Shown piece after piece: positions 9,983 to 18,413 of a stretch of 64,000 nt of DNA. The position numbers and the translations under genes are program-made. Numbering within the stretch: the first letter of the stretch is position 1; each line of letters opens with the position of its first letter. Below the pieces are notes generated by a model, which did no database searches, had not been told where the DNA came from, and saw nothing but the letters and a program-made list of their open reading frames with translations. Source of the DNA: Syntrophotalea acetylenivorans (GTDB lineage Bacteria; Desulfobacterota; Desulfuromonadia; Desulfuromonadales; Syntrophotaleaceae); NCBI RefSeq assembly GCF_001887775.1, contig NZ_CP015519.1, positions 682,001 to 746,000 on the forward strand. The letters run 5' to 3'.

Positions 9983-10639
9983 TCAATCGCAGTGGCCGGG
10001 TATTTCCTCAGCAGTTTCAGCCATTATTTTATCCCGCCTTTCCTGATCCAGATCCGTTTCGACAGCGTCCGGATCAGCCGACACACCGTCTCGTGAAACA
10101 ACTTTGACGACCGTCAGCAAAAGGATCTTGAAGTCCAACCACAGCGACCTGTTCTCGACATACCAAACATCAAGGGCCAGTCGTTCTTCCCAAGGCAGAA
10201 AGTTGCGGCCATGAATCTGGGCCCAGCCGGTAATTCCGGGTTTGACACTGTGACGCAATCGCTCTCGGTTCGTATAGTACGGCAGATAACGCATAAACAA
10301 GGGGCGTGGACCAACCAGGGCCATATCCCCCTTGATTACATTGTACAATTCAGGTAGTTCGTCCAGGCTGGTATTACGTAAAACACGTCCCAAAGGAGTC
10401 AATCGATGGGCATCGGCAAGTAATTTACCATCACTGTCCCGCTGATTGGTCATCGTGCGAAATTTGTAAAGGCGAAATGATTTTTCCCCTAAACCGGCCC
10501 TCTGTTGGGCAAAAAATACCGGCCAACCGTGCTTGGCCCAGACCAAGACAGCTACCAATGCCAAAACGGGCCAGATTAACAGCAAACCCAAGACAACCAA
10601 AATGAGATCCATCGTTCTTTTTGGAAAGGAACCTTGCAT
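9983..10639 (-). CDS. Initiating phosphoglycosyltransferase (bacterial sugar transferase, PglC/WcaJ type)
   Basis: The 218-residue product has a single N-terminal hydrophobic segment (MDLILVVLGLLLIWPVLALVAV), a basic FRLYKFRTM stretch, and the catalytic Asp-Glu pair in SLDELPELYNVIKGDM followed by ALVGPRPL. These monotopic enzymes transfer sugar-1-phosphate from a nucleotide sugar to undecaprenyl phosphate, starting the repeat unit. The short form without extra N-terminal helices is PglC-like and fits an amino-dideoxy sugar substrate from the two neighbouring genes. I chose the ATG at 10639 (AGGGG eight bases upstream) over the ATG at 10675, which has no ribosome site. Confidence 0.92.
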   Translation of the reverse strand: MQGSFPKRTMDLILVVLGLLLIWPVLALVAVLVWAKHGWPVFFAQQRAGLGEKSFRLYKFRTMTNQRDSDGKLLADAHRLTPLGRVLRNTSLDELPELYNVIKGDMALVGPRPLFMRYLPYYTNRERLRHSVKPGITGWAQIHGRNFLPWEERLALDVWYVENRSLWLDFKILLLTVVKVVSRDGVSADPDAVETDLDQERRDKIMAETAEEIPGHCD

Positions 10640-10812
10640 AGCATGCCCCTTGAAAATTACCAGACCTCCGTTCATCGGTTCGAATTACAAAAAAACTTAT
10701 TGAAAAGCCTAACGGCAAGGCCATCCCTGCAATGGTGTACCTTCCATCAGGCCGTGTAATTTATCCTTGAAAACTCTCTAAACGCATCCATTTTCGATAT
10801 GTTTATTTTCAT

Positions 10813-12042
10813 TCACCTGATTCTTTTGTGAAAACTTTGCCACCACGATAGAGGCTGTTCCTCCTTTTCGCCTAGTCGACACTGTCTGCGCCGAATTAAT
10901 TGTTTGGCCAAAAAGCAGAGCCTTTGCAGAAAAGGCTTAGGGTCTTTGATGTCCCAGATGGGATGCACATGGGGCTTAAAGTATGGCCGCAGATAAGCGG
11001 ATAAAGGATATTTTTCTTGTCTGAACGACATCAGGGAATAACAAAAATCTCGCGTAATATCGGCCCAGTAAATACCTTCTTTGAACGCAGCAGCTTGGGG
11101 GCGTTCTCCCTCCATAAGGTGCCGGTAGTGCAACCAGGCAAAATTGATACCGCAGTGTACCGACAAAAGGCCGGATAAATTGTGACGACCATTAATCTCC
11201 ATCAATTTATAAAGGCCGTCCCGTGCATCCCATTTGAACTCGGTACAAGCGTAACCGCTGAAACCGACAGACTGGAGAGCCTTTCTGCCGGGCTCGATGA
11301 CTTCAGGTATCCATTCGCTCAGGGCCACCCTCGGTGACCCCCAAAGGTAAGGGGCATTTCGGATATGTCGCGAAGTAAATTCTGTCAAGGCTTGCCCTTG
11401 CCAGGTGTACGCATTGTAATTGACCACCGCATCATCCCCGCCGGGGATGATCTCCTGAAGCATTACCTCCAGATTGTTTTCCGCCGCCAATCGATAGACG
11501 GCGATCATTTCCTCCCTGTTCTTGACCGGGATCATCTTTCTTTTAAAACGTTTATAAAACAGATGCCCCTGGGAGGGTTTTACCAGATAGGGAAACTCTA
11601 TACCGACGGCGTAACTCTCTACATCCTCCACCGAAGTTGGCACGAAAGTCCTCGGTACCGGTACTCCTGCTGACTCTGCCAGAGGGTAAGTATTTTTCTT
11701 GTCTATATACCGGGAAACAATCTCTTGATCCGGACAGGCGACAACAAAATGCTCTTCCAGTCGTTCTTTGTGCCGAGAAACCGCGACCAAGGTTTCATCG
11801 GAACAGGGAATCAGGAAACTGCCGCCAAAACGGGCTCTTTGCTGAACAATAATATCGATAAATTGATGTTCATATTTCTCGGGGTGAGGTACTTGGACTA
11901 TTTCTTTTACATAACGGGAATGATGAGCCATATCCCCTTCGCGATAACAGAAAAGAACAATCGGCACCCCCATTCGCCCAAGAGAGCGAATAACGCCAAG
12001 GGCAACGGTATGATCGCTTAGCACAAGCGCAGGTTTCAGCAT
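10813..12042 (-). CDS. ATP-grasp carboxylate-amine ligase family protein
   Basis: The 409-residue protein begins with a Rossmann-like preATP-grasp segment (ALVLSDHTVALGVIRSLGRMG), then LIPCSDETLVAVSRH, an ATP-grasp core with FPYLVKPSQGHLFYKRFK and MLQEIIPGGDD, and late acidic metal-binding residues in YKLMEINGRHNL. Enzymes of this superfamily join a carboxylate to an amine through an acyl-phosphate. The fold is clear but the substrate is not: relatives in polysaccharide loci are generally uncharacterised. Position between the GNAT/ligase genes and the initiating transferase suggests it amidates a uronic acid or attaches an amino acid to the glycan precursor. No signal peptide is visible, so it should act in the cytoplasm. 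Confidence 0.78.
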   Translation of the reverse strand: MLKPALVLSDHTVALGVIRSLGRMGVPIVLFCYREGDMAHHSRYVKEIVQVPHPEKYEHQFIDIIVQQRARFGGSFLIPCSDETLVAVSRHKERLEEHFVVACPDQEIVSRYIDKKNTYPLAESAGVPVPRTFVPTSVEDVESYAVGIEFPYLVKPSQGHLFYKRFKRKMIPVKNREEMIAVYRLAAENNLEVMLQEIIPGGDDAVVNYNAYTWQGQALTEFTSRHIRNAPYLWGSPRVALSEWIPEVIEPGRKALQSVGFSGYACTEFKWDARDGLYKLMEINGRHNLSGLLSVHCGINFAWLHYRHLMEGERPQAAAFKEGIYWADITRDFCYSLMSFRQEKYPLSAYLRPYFKPHVHPIWDIKDPKPFLQRLCFLAKQLIRRRQCRLGEKEEQPLSWWQSFHKRIR

Positions 12043-12083
12043 GAAGTCTCCTGAAATAATATTACCTTTTACAAACTAACGAC

Positions 12084-13046
12084 CTATTTCAGCCCTAACA
12101 CAGCCATTACAGGGAAATGGTCAGACCCACCTGAATCTTTAATCGTTCCTGCTTTAATGGATATAAAATGATTATTAAAAAAAATATGATCGATTCGAAT
12201 CAGAGACGGCACCGAAACCAAACCGAACACCTTTATGACCGAAGAAGGAAAAGAAAAACCGAACCCGAATCCCGATTCCCAATGAGCATTTTTTAAAACC
12301 TCGCTGATATGTTTATACGTCTCTGCCTGATCCGTGGTATTGAAATCTCCAGCAAGGATTACAGGACCTGTTTCTTGAATTATATCTTCCTGTAGTAAAG
12401 TTGCTACTTTCCGGTACCTGGACAGCCAGCCTCCCCGTCGCAACATGTGAACATTAAAAACGGTGATTTGACCGGATGGAGAGTTTAAAACAACTTTCTG
12501 GACCCTGCCCTTTCCTTTTAAAACAGTACTAGAATTCGCTGGGTAACGGCTTGCTACCGCCAGTAACAGTTGAGGTTCATAGGAAAAATAGACTTTATGA
12601 CCGTCATAAAGATCTTGAAGTTGGCTTGCCAGTCTCTCGAATACCGCGGGCTTAACCTCCTGCAACAGAAGAATATCAGGCCTCTGCCCCTTGATAACCC
12701 CAGCGATTCGACCCGTGTCCAAATTTTTAGACCAGGTATTATAACTGAGAACCTTGAGGTCCATGACACCAGGATCAAAACTTCCCGAACGTGACCAGAA
12801 AAGAGGGGCATAGTTGACTACGATGATCACTGCAGAAAGCAGCAAAAGAGCGGTCAGCCAGCGATATTGAATCAAACCGGCCCAGAGGGCACCGGGCAAT
12901 AACGCGAGAAGAAGCCAAGGCATCAGATATCCCGTATAGCGGGCAAGAAAAAGCTGATCGCCGGTCCACCAACGCAGAATCAAACCTGCAAGAAGAAGTA
13001 GGCCCAAAACCCACCAGGCCAGCCATAATATGGTAGGCATTCTCAT
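12084..13046 (-). CDS. Membrane-anchored endonuclease/exonuclease/phosphatase-fold protein
   Basis: The 320-residue protein has about three hydrophobic N-terminal segments (residues 5-90) followed by an EEP-fold domain with LKVLSYNTWSKNLD, PDILLLQEV, ILAGDFNTTDQAE, RIDHIFFNN and GSDHFPVMAVL. All metal and catalytic residues of the fold (Asn, Glu, Asp-x-Asn, Asp-His, Ser-Asp-His) are present, so it should be active. The membrane anchor argues against a DNA-repair role and for a phosphodiester such as a lipid-linked or surface substrate. The arrangement resembles YafD-like proteins. Its role in the locus is unknown. Confidence 0.75.
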   Translation of the reverse strand: MRMPTILWLAWWVLGLLLLAGLILRWWTGDQLFLARYTGYLMPWLLLALLPGALWAGLIQYRWLTALLLLSAVIIVVNYAPLFWSRSGSFDPGVMDLKVLSYNTWSKNLDTGRIAGVIKGQRPDILLLQEVKPAVFERLASQLQDLYDGHKVYFSYEPQLLLAVASRYPANSSTVLKGKGRVQKVVLNSPSGQITVFNVHMLRRGGWLSRYRKVATLLQEDIIQETGPVILAGDFNTTDQAETYKHISEVLKNAHWESGFGFGFSFPSSVIKVFGLVSVPSLIRIDHIFFNNHFISIKAGTIKDSGGSDHFPVMAVLGLK

Positions 13047-13153
13047 GTCTTTCTCAATATATTTGAGCGCATATCATTTACAAAAGCCGGTATTCGAATT
13101 GTAACCTTCCAGCTAATATCTCTTGCTTTTTTCATTTATAGGGACAAGGCACT

Positions 13154-13786
13154 TCAGTCCTTGACCTGAGCGGTCCGATAAAGAAGAAACCGCCGCATGA
13201 TATAATGAGGCAGCTCCTGATATCCGAGCAGCCTATGAACCCACAGAGCGGGGATATTGGTCGCGGAGTAATAACCATATGCCCTGTGATACCCTTTACC
13301 ATAAAGATGGTGCAGTACACTGTTCAGTAAAAAGGTCGCATGCCCACCTCCCCGCTGTTCGGCACCGACGTGCATATCGAACATGTAAATTTCTTTGTCG
13401 GCGAGATCAATTTTGAACCGCTGGACATCAGGATGGATCTCTGGGGTTTTAGCCGTGCCGCGACTCACGTACCAAAGATCGCCAATCGCCCTGCCATCAT
13501 GGACCATGGCCAACCCCCGATACCCCTTTTGGAAATAGAGATCAACCCTTTCCTGACGGCTGCGCAGGGGATATTTGAATGCCTGGGGTGAAAAATTCTC
13601 TGGGGTCACCTCGACCAGGTGCATCCCTTCTTCGGCACCTTTGAGCGGCGGCAGATCCGTCAGGCTCCTTACTACCGGCACTTCCTCATCCCGGTGGTAA
13701 AGGGCGAAACAACAGGCCGAAAGAAAACCTTCCTGATGCCAGTGCTCAATAAACTGGAAATATTTCACCCGCAGGAGAGACAACAT
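13154..13786 (-). CDS. GNAT-family N-acyltransferase-like protein
   Basis: The 210-residue protein ends in a GNAT-type domain: YMFDMHVGAEQRGGGHATFLL fits strand beta4 plus the acyl-CoA pyrophosphate loop (Q/R-x-x-G-x-G/A), followed by YHRAYGYYSATNIPALWVHRLLGYQE, the usual N-x-P/A helix. The first half is not recognisable to me. It is separated by 4 bases from the amidohydrolase gene and belongs to the carrier protein/dehydrogenase/ligase operon, which makes it the best local candidate for moving the carrier-bound acyl group to an amino sugar. That role is inference; it could equally use acetyl-CoA. Confidence 0.68.
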   Translation of the reverse strand: MLSLLRVKYFQFIEHWHQEGFLSACCFALYHRDEEVPVVRSLTDLPPLKGAEEGMHLVEVTPENFSPQAFKYPLRSRQERVDLYFQKGYRGLAMVHDGRAIGDLWYVSRGTAKTPEIHPDVQRFKIDLADKEIYMFDMHVGAEQRGGGHATFLLNSVLHHLYGKGYHRAYGYYSATNIPALWVHRLLGYQELPHYIMRRFLLYRTAQVKD

Positions 13787-13790
13787 CGGT

Positions 13791-14849
13791 CTAAACCTCC
13801 TTTATGAACAATTTTTCCGGGTTCTCACCTGCAATCAGTGCAAACAGGTCTTCCGGTCGGGAAAATTGTTGTTCCAGAACCCAGTAAAGCTTGACAGCCG
13901 CTTTCCAGGAAAGCTCATACAAAGCATCTGAACCAAAAAGGATCCGCTCAGGTTCTACCTGACCCACGAGCACGCTAAGCACATCAACCGACAAAGCGGA
14001 GGTATCCACCAACAAATGATCATATTTGGAAAGTAGCTCATGTAACTGCGGCAAAACCCGACGTTGAAACTCTTCGGCACCGATCCCAAAGGCTCCGGCA
14101 TGGGCGATGACGATGGGGTAGCAAGACCCGGCCAGATCGAGTTTGGCCAGATGGTCTAATTCGCCCTGTTGACATGCCGTTGGCGGATATCTCACGCTTG
14201 GGCTCTTCCCGCCATGCACAATCACCGGCATACCAACCTTCTGGGCCGTCTTTAAAAGAGCATCTACGCGCGCACGCCCTTCCACTGCAGTGAGCTCATG
14301 CCCGGATAATGTCGGATGGACTTTAAGTACGCTGATTTCGTACTTTTTGATCGCTTGCTGGATGTCCTCCTCGACCCTTTCCGGGGCCAGCGTATTTGGC
14401 AAACTATAGCCCCATAAAAAATGAGGGTCATCACCGAACATCCTGGCCATTTCCGCCATTCGAACATCGGCGGTGCGGCCCGGCTGTGCCACAGCCAAAA
14501 GAACGAATCTCCCCAATCCTGCAAGACGCGCCTGATCAAGCCAATATTGGGGCCCGGTATGGGTAAAACGGCGCCGCATGGTCAACAGCATCATTCGTTC
14601 TACCAAATCACGAGGCGTATCAGGATCTGGCGATGCCGGAGCTTCGAGAGAAATAGCGGCACTCATTGGCGGCACATAACACGCCTTTCCGGTACTATAA
14701 ACTCCGGCCACTTCTGAATTAGGCTCGTATCTGCAATCGTCGTACATTACTTCATAAGGATGAGCATGGCAGTCTGTCAGTCGCACCGACGCTCCGATTT
14801 CTTGAATCGTCGCCAGATAACGCTCGACGGATGTCTTATCGATCCGCAT
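13791..14849 (-). CDS. Amidohydrolase-2 family metal-dependent hydrolase
   Basis: The product of about 352 residues shows the TIM-barrel amidohydrolase_2 signature: DCHAHPYE near the N-terminus (first metal HxH), LKVHPTLSGHE, MPVIVHGGKSP, IVIAHAGAFG and ILFGSDALYE (the conserved Asp). This family contains decarboxylases and C-O/C-N hydrolases. I chose the ATG at 14849, which has GGAGA seven bases upstream and overlaps the 3' end of the adenylation ligase by 14 bases; the in-frame ATG at 14906 lies deep inside that ligase gene. The overlap implies co-translation, so it probably acts on the ligase/carrier-protein product or its precursor. No specific reaction can be assigned. Confidence 0.72.
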   Translation of the reverse strand: MRIDKTSVERYLATIQEIGASVRLTDCHAHPYEVMYDDCRYEPNSEVAGVYSTGKACYVPPMSAAISLEAPASPDPDTPRDLVERMMLLTMRRRFTHTGPQYWLDQARLAGLGRFVLLAVAQPGRTADVRMAEMARMFGDDPHFLWGYSLPNTLAPERVEEDIQQAIKKYEISVLKVHPTLSGHELTAVEGRARVDALLKTAQKVGMPVIVHGGKSPSVRYPPTACQQGELDHLAKLDLAGSCYPIVIAHAGAFGIGAEEFQRRVLPQLHELLSKYDHLLVDTSALSVDVLSVLVGQVEPERILFGSDALYELSWKAAVKLYWVLEQQFSRPEDLFALIAGENPEKLFIKEV

Positions 14850-16419
14850 GTTTGGTCTCCATGGCCAACGCTCGCAGCGCCGCACGATTAATTTTTCCCC
14901 TTCCACATCGGGGGATATCCGCCAATGGCAACAAACGCCGAGGCATCATGTATCCCGGAAGACGGTCACGCAATCGTGCCATAATAAATGCGTGGTCAGT
15001 TCCGCCATTGTCCTCGACAAAAGCAACCAACTCCTCCATCCCGCCCCGGTCTGCTGTCACTACCGCCGCCTCGCAAACCCCATCGATGGCCCGGAGCGCC
15101 TGTTCAATCTCTCCCAATTCGATACGATAGCCCATGACCTTAACCTGCTGATCCTTGCGGCCGACAAACTCGATATTGCCATCCTCCCTTCGCAATCCCA
15201 GGTCTCCGGTATGGTACCAGTTCTCTGCGGAAGCTCCCGGGACCCTTACCGTAAAAAACACCCGGGCGGTACGCTCCGTATCGTTCAGATAACCTTTTCC
15301 CAGACCTGGACCGGTCAAACAAAGCTCACCAACCGTTCCATTCGGAACAGGCAGGAGGCTTTCATCGAGCAGGTCCGCCTTCATCCCTTTGCAGGAACGA
15401 CCGATAGGAATACGCTCTCCAGGTTCTTGCGGTATATTTTTAACTGGATAACAGAGGGAAATACCCGTGGCCTCGGTGGGCCCATAAACATTGAAGAATG
15501 ATTTGTCCGGGAATGCTTCCATCCAACGGATAAGAGTGCGAGTCGGCAGCGCATCGCCGCCAAAAAGAACACGGCTCATGGTAGGAATTCTCCCTGGAGC
15601 AATAACCCCGGCCCGGTCCATATAGAAAAGGAGAGAGGAGATACCCTTCCAGATAGTGACTTGCTCCGCTTCCATGAACCCCAGAAGTTTTTCTGGAAAC
15701 AGAGTCAGGGCTTTATCCGCCAGACAGAGAGTAGCCCCGGCCTTAATCGGGCACCATAGATCAAAGGTGGACATGTCGAAATGAAAAGGAGCCGTACCTA
15801 GAAGTCGGTCTTCACTATTTATGGCAAAATAGTCGACCGCCCAGTCAATATAGTTGCATATATTTCGATGAGTGATCATGACCCCTTTAGGGGCACCGGT
15901 CGATCCTGAGGTATACAGTACATAAGCCAGGTCATCGGGCTCGTTACTGCACGGGGGTGCCCTCATCGAACTTGCCAGGACATCTTCTATCGCCGCTGCC
16001 GCTTCAACACCGGCAAGAGGCAGTTCGCAACGGGGCGCGAAAAAGATACGTGGTATAGACGCCTTAACAGTCTCCGCTAGAGGCAGGATTGTCTGACTGT
16101 CACATAAGATGGCAGTCGGCGCGCAATCGGCCACAATCTTTTGCCACCTTTCCGGCGGGGAGTTGGGATCGAGCGGGACATATACCGCATCAGCTTTAAG
16201 AATACCCAGAACGGCTGGAAGAAAAGATGCCGACCGGTTTAAACAGAGGGCCACCCGGTCCTGGCGGCGGACTCCATATTGCTTCAGCAAGGTGGCCAGG
16301 CGATTGGAAAGGTCTGCCACTTCGGCATAGGTGATAGACCTGCGCCCATCGGTACAGGCCACCTTGGCCGGCGACACCGGGGAATGGTGCAGGTAATGTT
16401 GAACGAGGTTCCCATCCAT
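14836..16419 (-). CDS. Stand-alone amino-acid adenylation (AMP-forming) ligase
   Basis: The 527-residue protein carries the adenylation-domain core motifs in order: YVLYTSGSTGAPKGVMITH (A3), FHFDMSTFDLW (A4, with the Asp that usually binds a substrate alpha-amine), NVYGPTEAT (A5), WYHTGDLG (A7), KVMGYRIELGEIEQAL (A8) and GKINRAAL (A10 Lys). There is no fused carrier or condensation domain. It resembles DltA and the prolyl/amino-acyl carrier ligases of pyrrole-forming pathways. The carrier protein is encoded two genes upstream, with an acyl-CoA-dehydrogenase homologue between. An eye alignment of the pocket residues did not give an obvious proline code, so the amino acid is left open. Confidence 0.85.
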   Translation of the reverse strand: MDGNLVQHYLHHSPVSPAKVACTDGRRSITYAEVADLSNRLATLLKQYGVRRQDRVALCLNRSASFLPAVLGILKADAVYVPLDPNSPPERWQKIVADCAPTAILCDSQTILPLAETVKASIPRIFFAPRCELPLAGVEAAAAIEDVLASSMRAPPCSNEPDDLAYVLYTSGSTGAPKGVMITHRNICNYIDWAVDYFAINSEDRLLGTAPFHFDMSTFDLWCPIKAGATLCLADKALTLFPEKLLGFMEAEQVTIWKGISSLLFYMDRAGVIAPGRIPTMSRVLFGGDALPTRTLIRWMEAFPDKSFFNVYGPTEATGISLCYPVKNIPQEPGERIPIGRSCKGMKADLLDESLLPVPNGTVGELCLTGPGLGKGYLNDTERTARVFFTVRVPGASAENWYHTGDLGLRREDGNIEFVGRKDQQVKVMGYRIELGEIEQALRAIDGVCEAAVVTADRGGMEELVAFVEDNGGTDHAFIMARLRDRLPGYMMPRRLLPLADIPRCGRGKINRAALRALAMETKHADR

Positions 16420-16421
16420 AA

Positions 16422-17570
16422 TTAAAGCCCCATCAAGCGCGAAATAATGGCCTGTTGCATCTCGCTGGTACCTGAGTAGATGGTGGCTGCAATGCTGTCT
16501 CGCAGATCTCTTTCGATTTCGTATTCCTTGGAAAAGCCATAGCCGCCGTGAACCTGAACAGCATCCAGGCAGCTTTGTTTCAGGCCCTCACTAATGTACA
16601 ATTTAGCGATGGAGGCCTCCATGGCGGCTCTCTTACCCTGGGTTTTAAGGGTTGCAGCCTTGTACAAAATCAAACGGCCAAGTTCAAAAGCAATTTTCAT
16701 ATCAACAATTTTATTGGCCACCGATTGGTGTTTACCGATAGTCTTGCCGAAGGAGGAGCGTTTTTTGGCATAGGCAATAGAGGTCTCCAGCACCCGCTCA
16801 AGGGTTCCAAGGTGGGCAGCCGGAAGGAGACTCCGTTCTAACTCCATCGACTCGTTGAAGATGATCGCCCCCTGCCCTACCCGGCCAAGCAGAGCGGATT
16901 CCGGCACATAGCAATCATCGAAAACGAGTTCCCCGTTCTGCAGGGTGGATAACCCCATCTTTTCTATGGAGCGGCATCGCTCAAAACCCGCCGTTTCCTT
17001 CTCGACCATAAAGCAGGAGACACCGCCAAGGCGACTCCCTTTAGAATCGGTAAGGGCAAAAACGATGACTACATCCGCTATCGGTCCGTTGGAAATAAAC
17101 ATCTTCGAACCATTCAGGACATAACCATCTTCCGTCTTTTCGGCTCGAGTGCTCATGGCCCCTATGGCATCGGAGCCGGCACCGGGCTCGGTTATCGCTT
17201 GCGCAAAGATCTTTTCACCACGGCATAGCGCTGGCAGGAAGCCTCGCTTCTGCTCCGGGCTACCGAACTGTTGGATCTGCAGGCCACAGAGGATTTGCGT
17301 AGCAAGAGCATGAACCAGTCCAGAATCCATGCAGCTATAGCCAAGCGCCTGCAACACAATAGCGGTTGTCAGGAAATCACTTTCACAACCGCCATACGCC
17401 TCAGCAAAGGGAAGAGCGATGATCTGCATGTCGGCACACTTCTGCCATGATTCGAAGGGAAAGTTTCCTTCTTTATCGTAGCTGGGAAGGTCATGGTCGA
17501 TTTCCTGGCGGGCGAAGCGGATAACCGCATCTCGCAAATCTATCTGTTCATCGCTCAAGACGAATTCCAT
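16422..17570 (-). CDS. Acyl-CoA dehydrogenase-like flavoprotein (acyl-carrier dehydrogenase candidate)
   Basis: The 382-residue protein has the complete acyl-CoA dehydrogenase fold: [75 protein letters not shown] and IYSGTSEMQ. The usual catalytic Glu of the IYEGT motif is Ser at about residue 366. A Glu stands in the MELERSLL helix at about residue 245, the place used by isovaleryl-CoA dehydrogenase and by prolyl-carrier-protein dehydrogenases. With the carrier-protein gene one base upstream and the adenylation ligase two bases downstream, it probably oxidises a carrier-bound aminoacyl group. The ATG at 17570 is preceded by GGGGAGGG; the ATG at 17585 would place that site inside the coding region. 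Confidence 0.87.
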   Translation of the reverse strand: MEFVLSDEQIDLRDAVIRFARQEIDHDLPSYDKEGNFPFESWQKCADMQIIALPFAEAYGGCESDFLTTAIVLQALGYSCMDSGLVHALATQILCGLQIQQFGSPEQKRGFLPALCRGEKIFAQAITEPGAGSDAIGAMSTRAEKTEDGYVLNGSKMFISNGPIADVVIVFALTDSKGSRLGGVSCFMVEKETAGFERCRSIEKMGLSTLQNGELVFDDCYVPESALLGRVGQGAIIFNESMELERSLLPAAHLGTLERVLETSIAYAKKRSSFGKTIGKHQSVANKIVDMKIAFELGRLILYKAATLKTQGKRAAMEASIAKLYISEGLKQSCLDAVQVHGGYGFSKEYEIERDLRDSIAATIYSGTSEMQQAIISRLMGL

Positions 17571-17571
17571 A

Positions 17572-17829
17572 TCAACCCTCCCCAACGATGCCGTTTTTTT
17601 TGTCGACTAAGGAGGAAATCGCTGCAAGGGTGGCGAAATTTTCGGGGAGCAATTCGTCACCTTCAATAGTGACGGCAAATTTCTTCTCCAGGAATTCCAA
17701 TAGAACGATAATTCCCATAGAGTCGATAATCCCCTGATCGATGAGCAAATCGGTGTCGGTAATGGGTTCGCAATTTCCACCACAAATCTCGGAGGTTATA
17801 AAATGCCTGATATTGTCGATCGTCCTCAT
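17572..17829 (-). CDS. Acyl/peptidyl carrier protein
   Basis: The 85-residue acidic protein has the carrier-protein four-helix pattern with IIDSMGII, where Ser37 is the phosphopantetheine attachment site, followed by LLEFLEKKFAVTIEGDEL. It is not the fatty-acid ACP type (DSLD) and resembles stand-alone carriers paired with adenylation ligases. I chose the ATG at 17829 because AGGGAGGA lies nine bases upstream; an in-frame ATG at 17904 adds 25 residues with no family counterpart. The stop codon is one base from the dehydrogenase ATG, so the two are tightly coupled. It is the first gene of the operon, downstream of a 584-base gap containing a terminator-like hairpin. Confidence 0.85.
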   Translation of the reverse strand: MRTIDNIRHFITSEICGGNCEPITDTDLLIDQGIIDSMGIIVLLEFLEKKFAVTIEGDELLPENFATLAAISSLVDKKNGIVGEG

Positions 17830-18049
17830 TAGGTCTTTCCTCCCTGGCATGAAGAACTGCGTCGTCCTGTATCGCTCCTCGTCTCTTAAATATCCCGGGG
17901 TCAAAATTCATAGGAATTTTTGCACCCTATTAAACATGTTCAGAAATATGAGCCAGCCGGTGACAGTTTAAAAAATTCGTTATGTCGAAAGTATATCAAT
18001 CATCGATAAAGGCTCAACCTGAGAAGCCTGAATAACTTCCCGGAAGGCT

Positions 18050-18094
18050 AAAACAAAAAGACCTCTCCAAATGCTTAAAATGAATCAGAGGTCT
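18050..18094 (-). terminator. Intrinsic terminator inside the leader of the carrier-protein operon
   Basis: Read on the minus strand, an 8-base perfect stem (AGACCTCT at 18087-18094 and AGAGGTCT at 18059-18066, loop of 20) is followed at once by a T-tract (TTTTTGTTT, 18050-18058). No minus-strand gene lies before it: the genes to its right run on the plus strand. It would therefore stop a short leader or small RNA starting nearer to etfB, about 230 bases before the carrier-protein start. Confidence 0.55.
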
Positions 18095-18285
18095 CCCACA
18101 AGGAAACCCAGGCAACTCATTTTACGAGGGAAATATTCCATATCAATAACAAGGTGTTGAGTCGGTCAAATATGAACGATTCGAAATCCCTTTCAATGGC
18201 CCGCAACCACTGTCAGGGAACTTTCCAGACAATCCGTCACGCCTGTTACGTATTTATTGTTGCTAACCCTCGCAGAAAAACTAAA

Positions 18286-18291
18286 ATTATA
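18286..18291 (-). promoter_or_regulatory. Possible -10 element (TATAAT) upstream of the leader terminator
   Basis: The minus strand reads TATAAT at 18291-18286 in an AT-rich stretch, but no good -35 hexamer lies 16-18 bases upstream. If used, it would give a transcript of roughly 200 nucleotides ending at the hairpin at 18059-18094. Confidence 0.25.
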
Positions 18292-18413
18292 GAAAATTCT
18301 TTGGATTGGTCACTTTGACTCAAACAGCCATCCAGAAGGAATCATCCCATTTACGACGTTTGGGTAACCTGTAGTTGCAACGTCCGGATTTTCCAAACTT
18401 AGAGGGTGACCTT

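Larger units (their letters stand above)
17830..18413 (-). other. Divergent intergenic region between the carrier-protein operon and etfB
   Basis: This 584-base gap has no credible gene. It separates the minus-strand carrier-protein operon from plus-strand etfB and must hold both promoters. On the minus strand it contains a TATAAT hexamer (18286-18291), a hairpin with a T-tract (18050-18094) and a potential hairpin around 18209-18232 (TGTC/GACA and GGAA/TTCC arms). I recognised no known riboswitch. EtfB has a GAGGGTG site just before its ATG. Confidence 0.5.
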
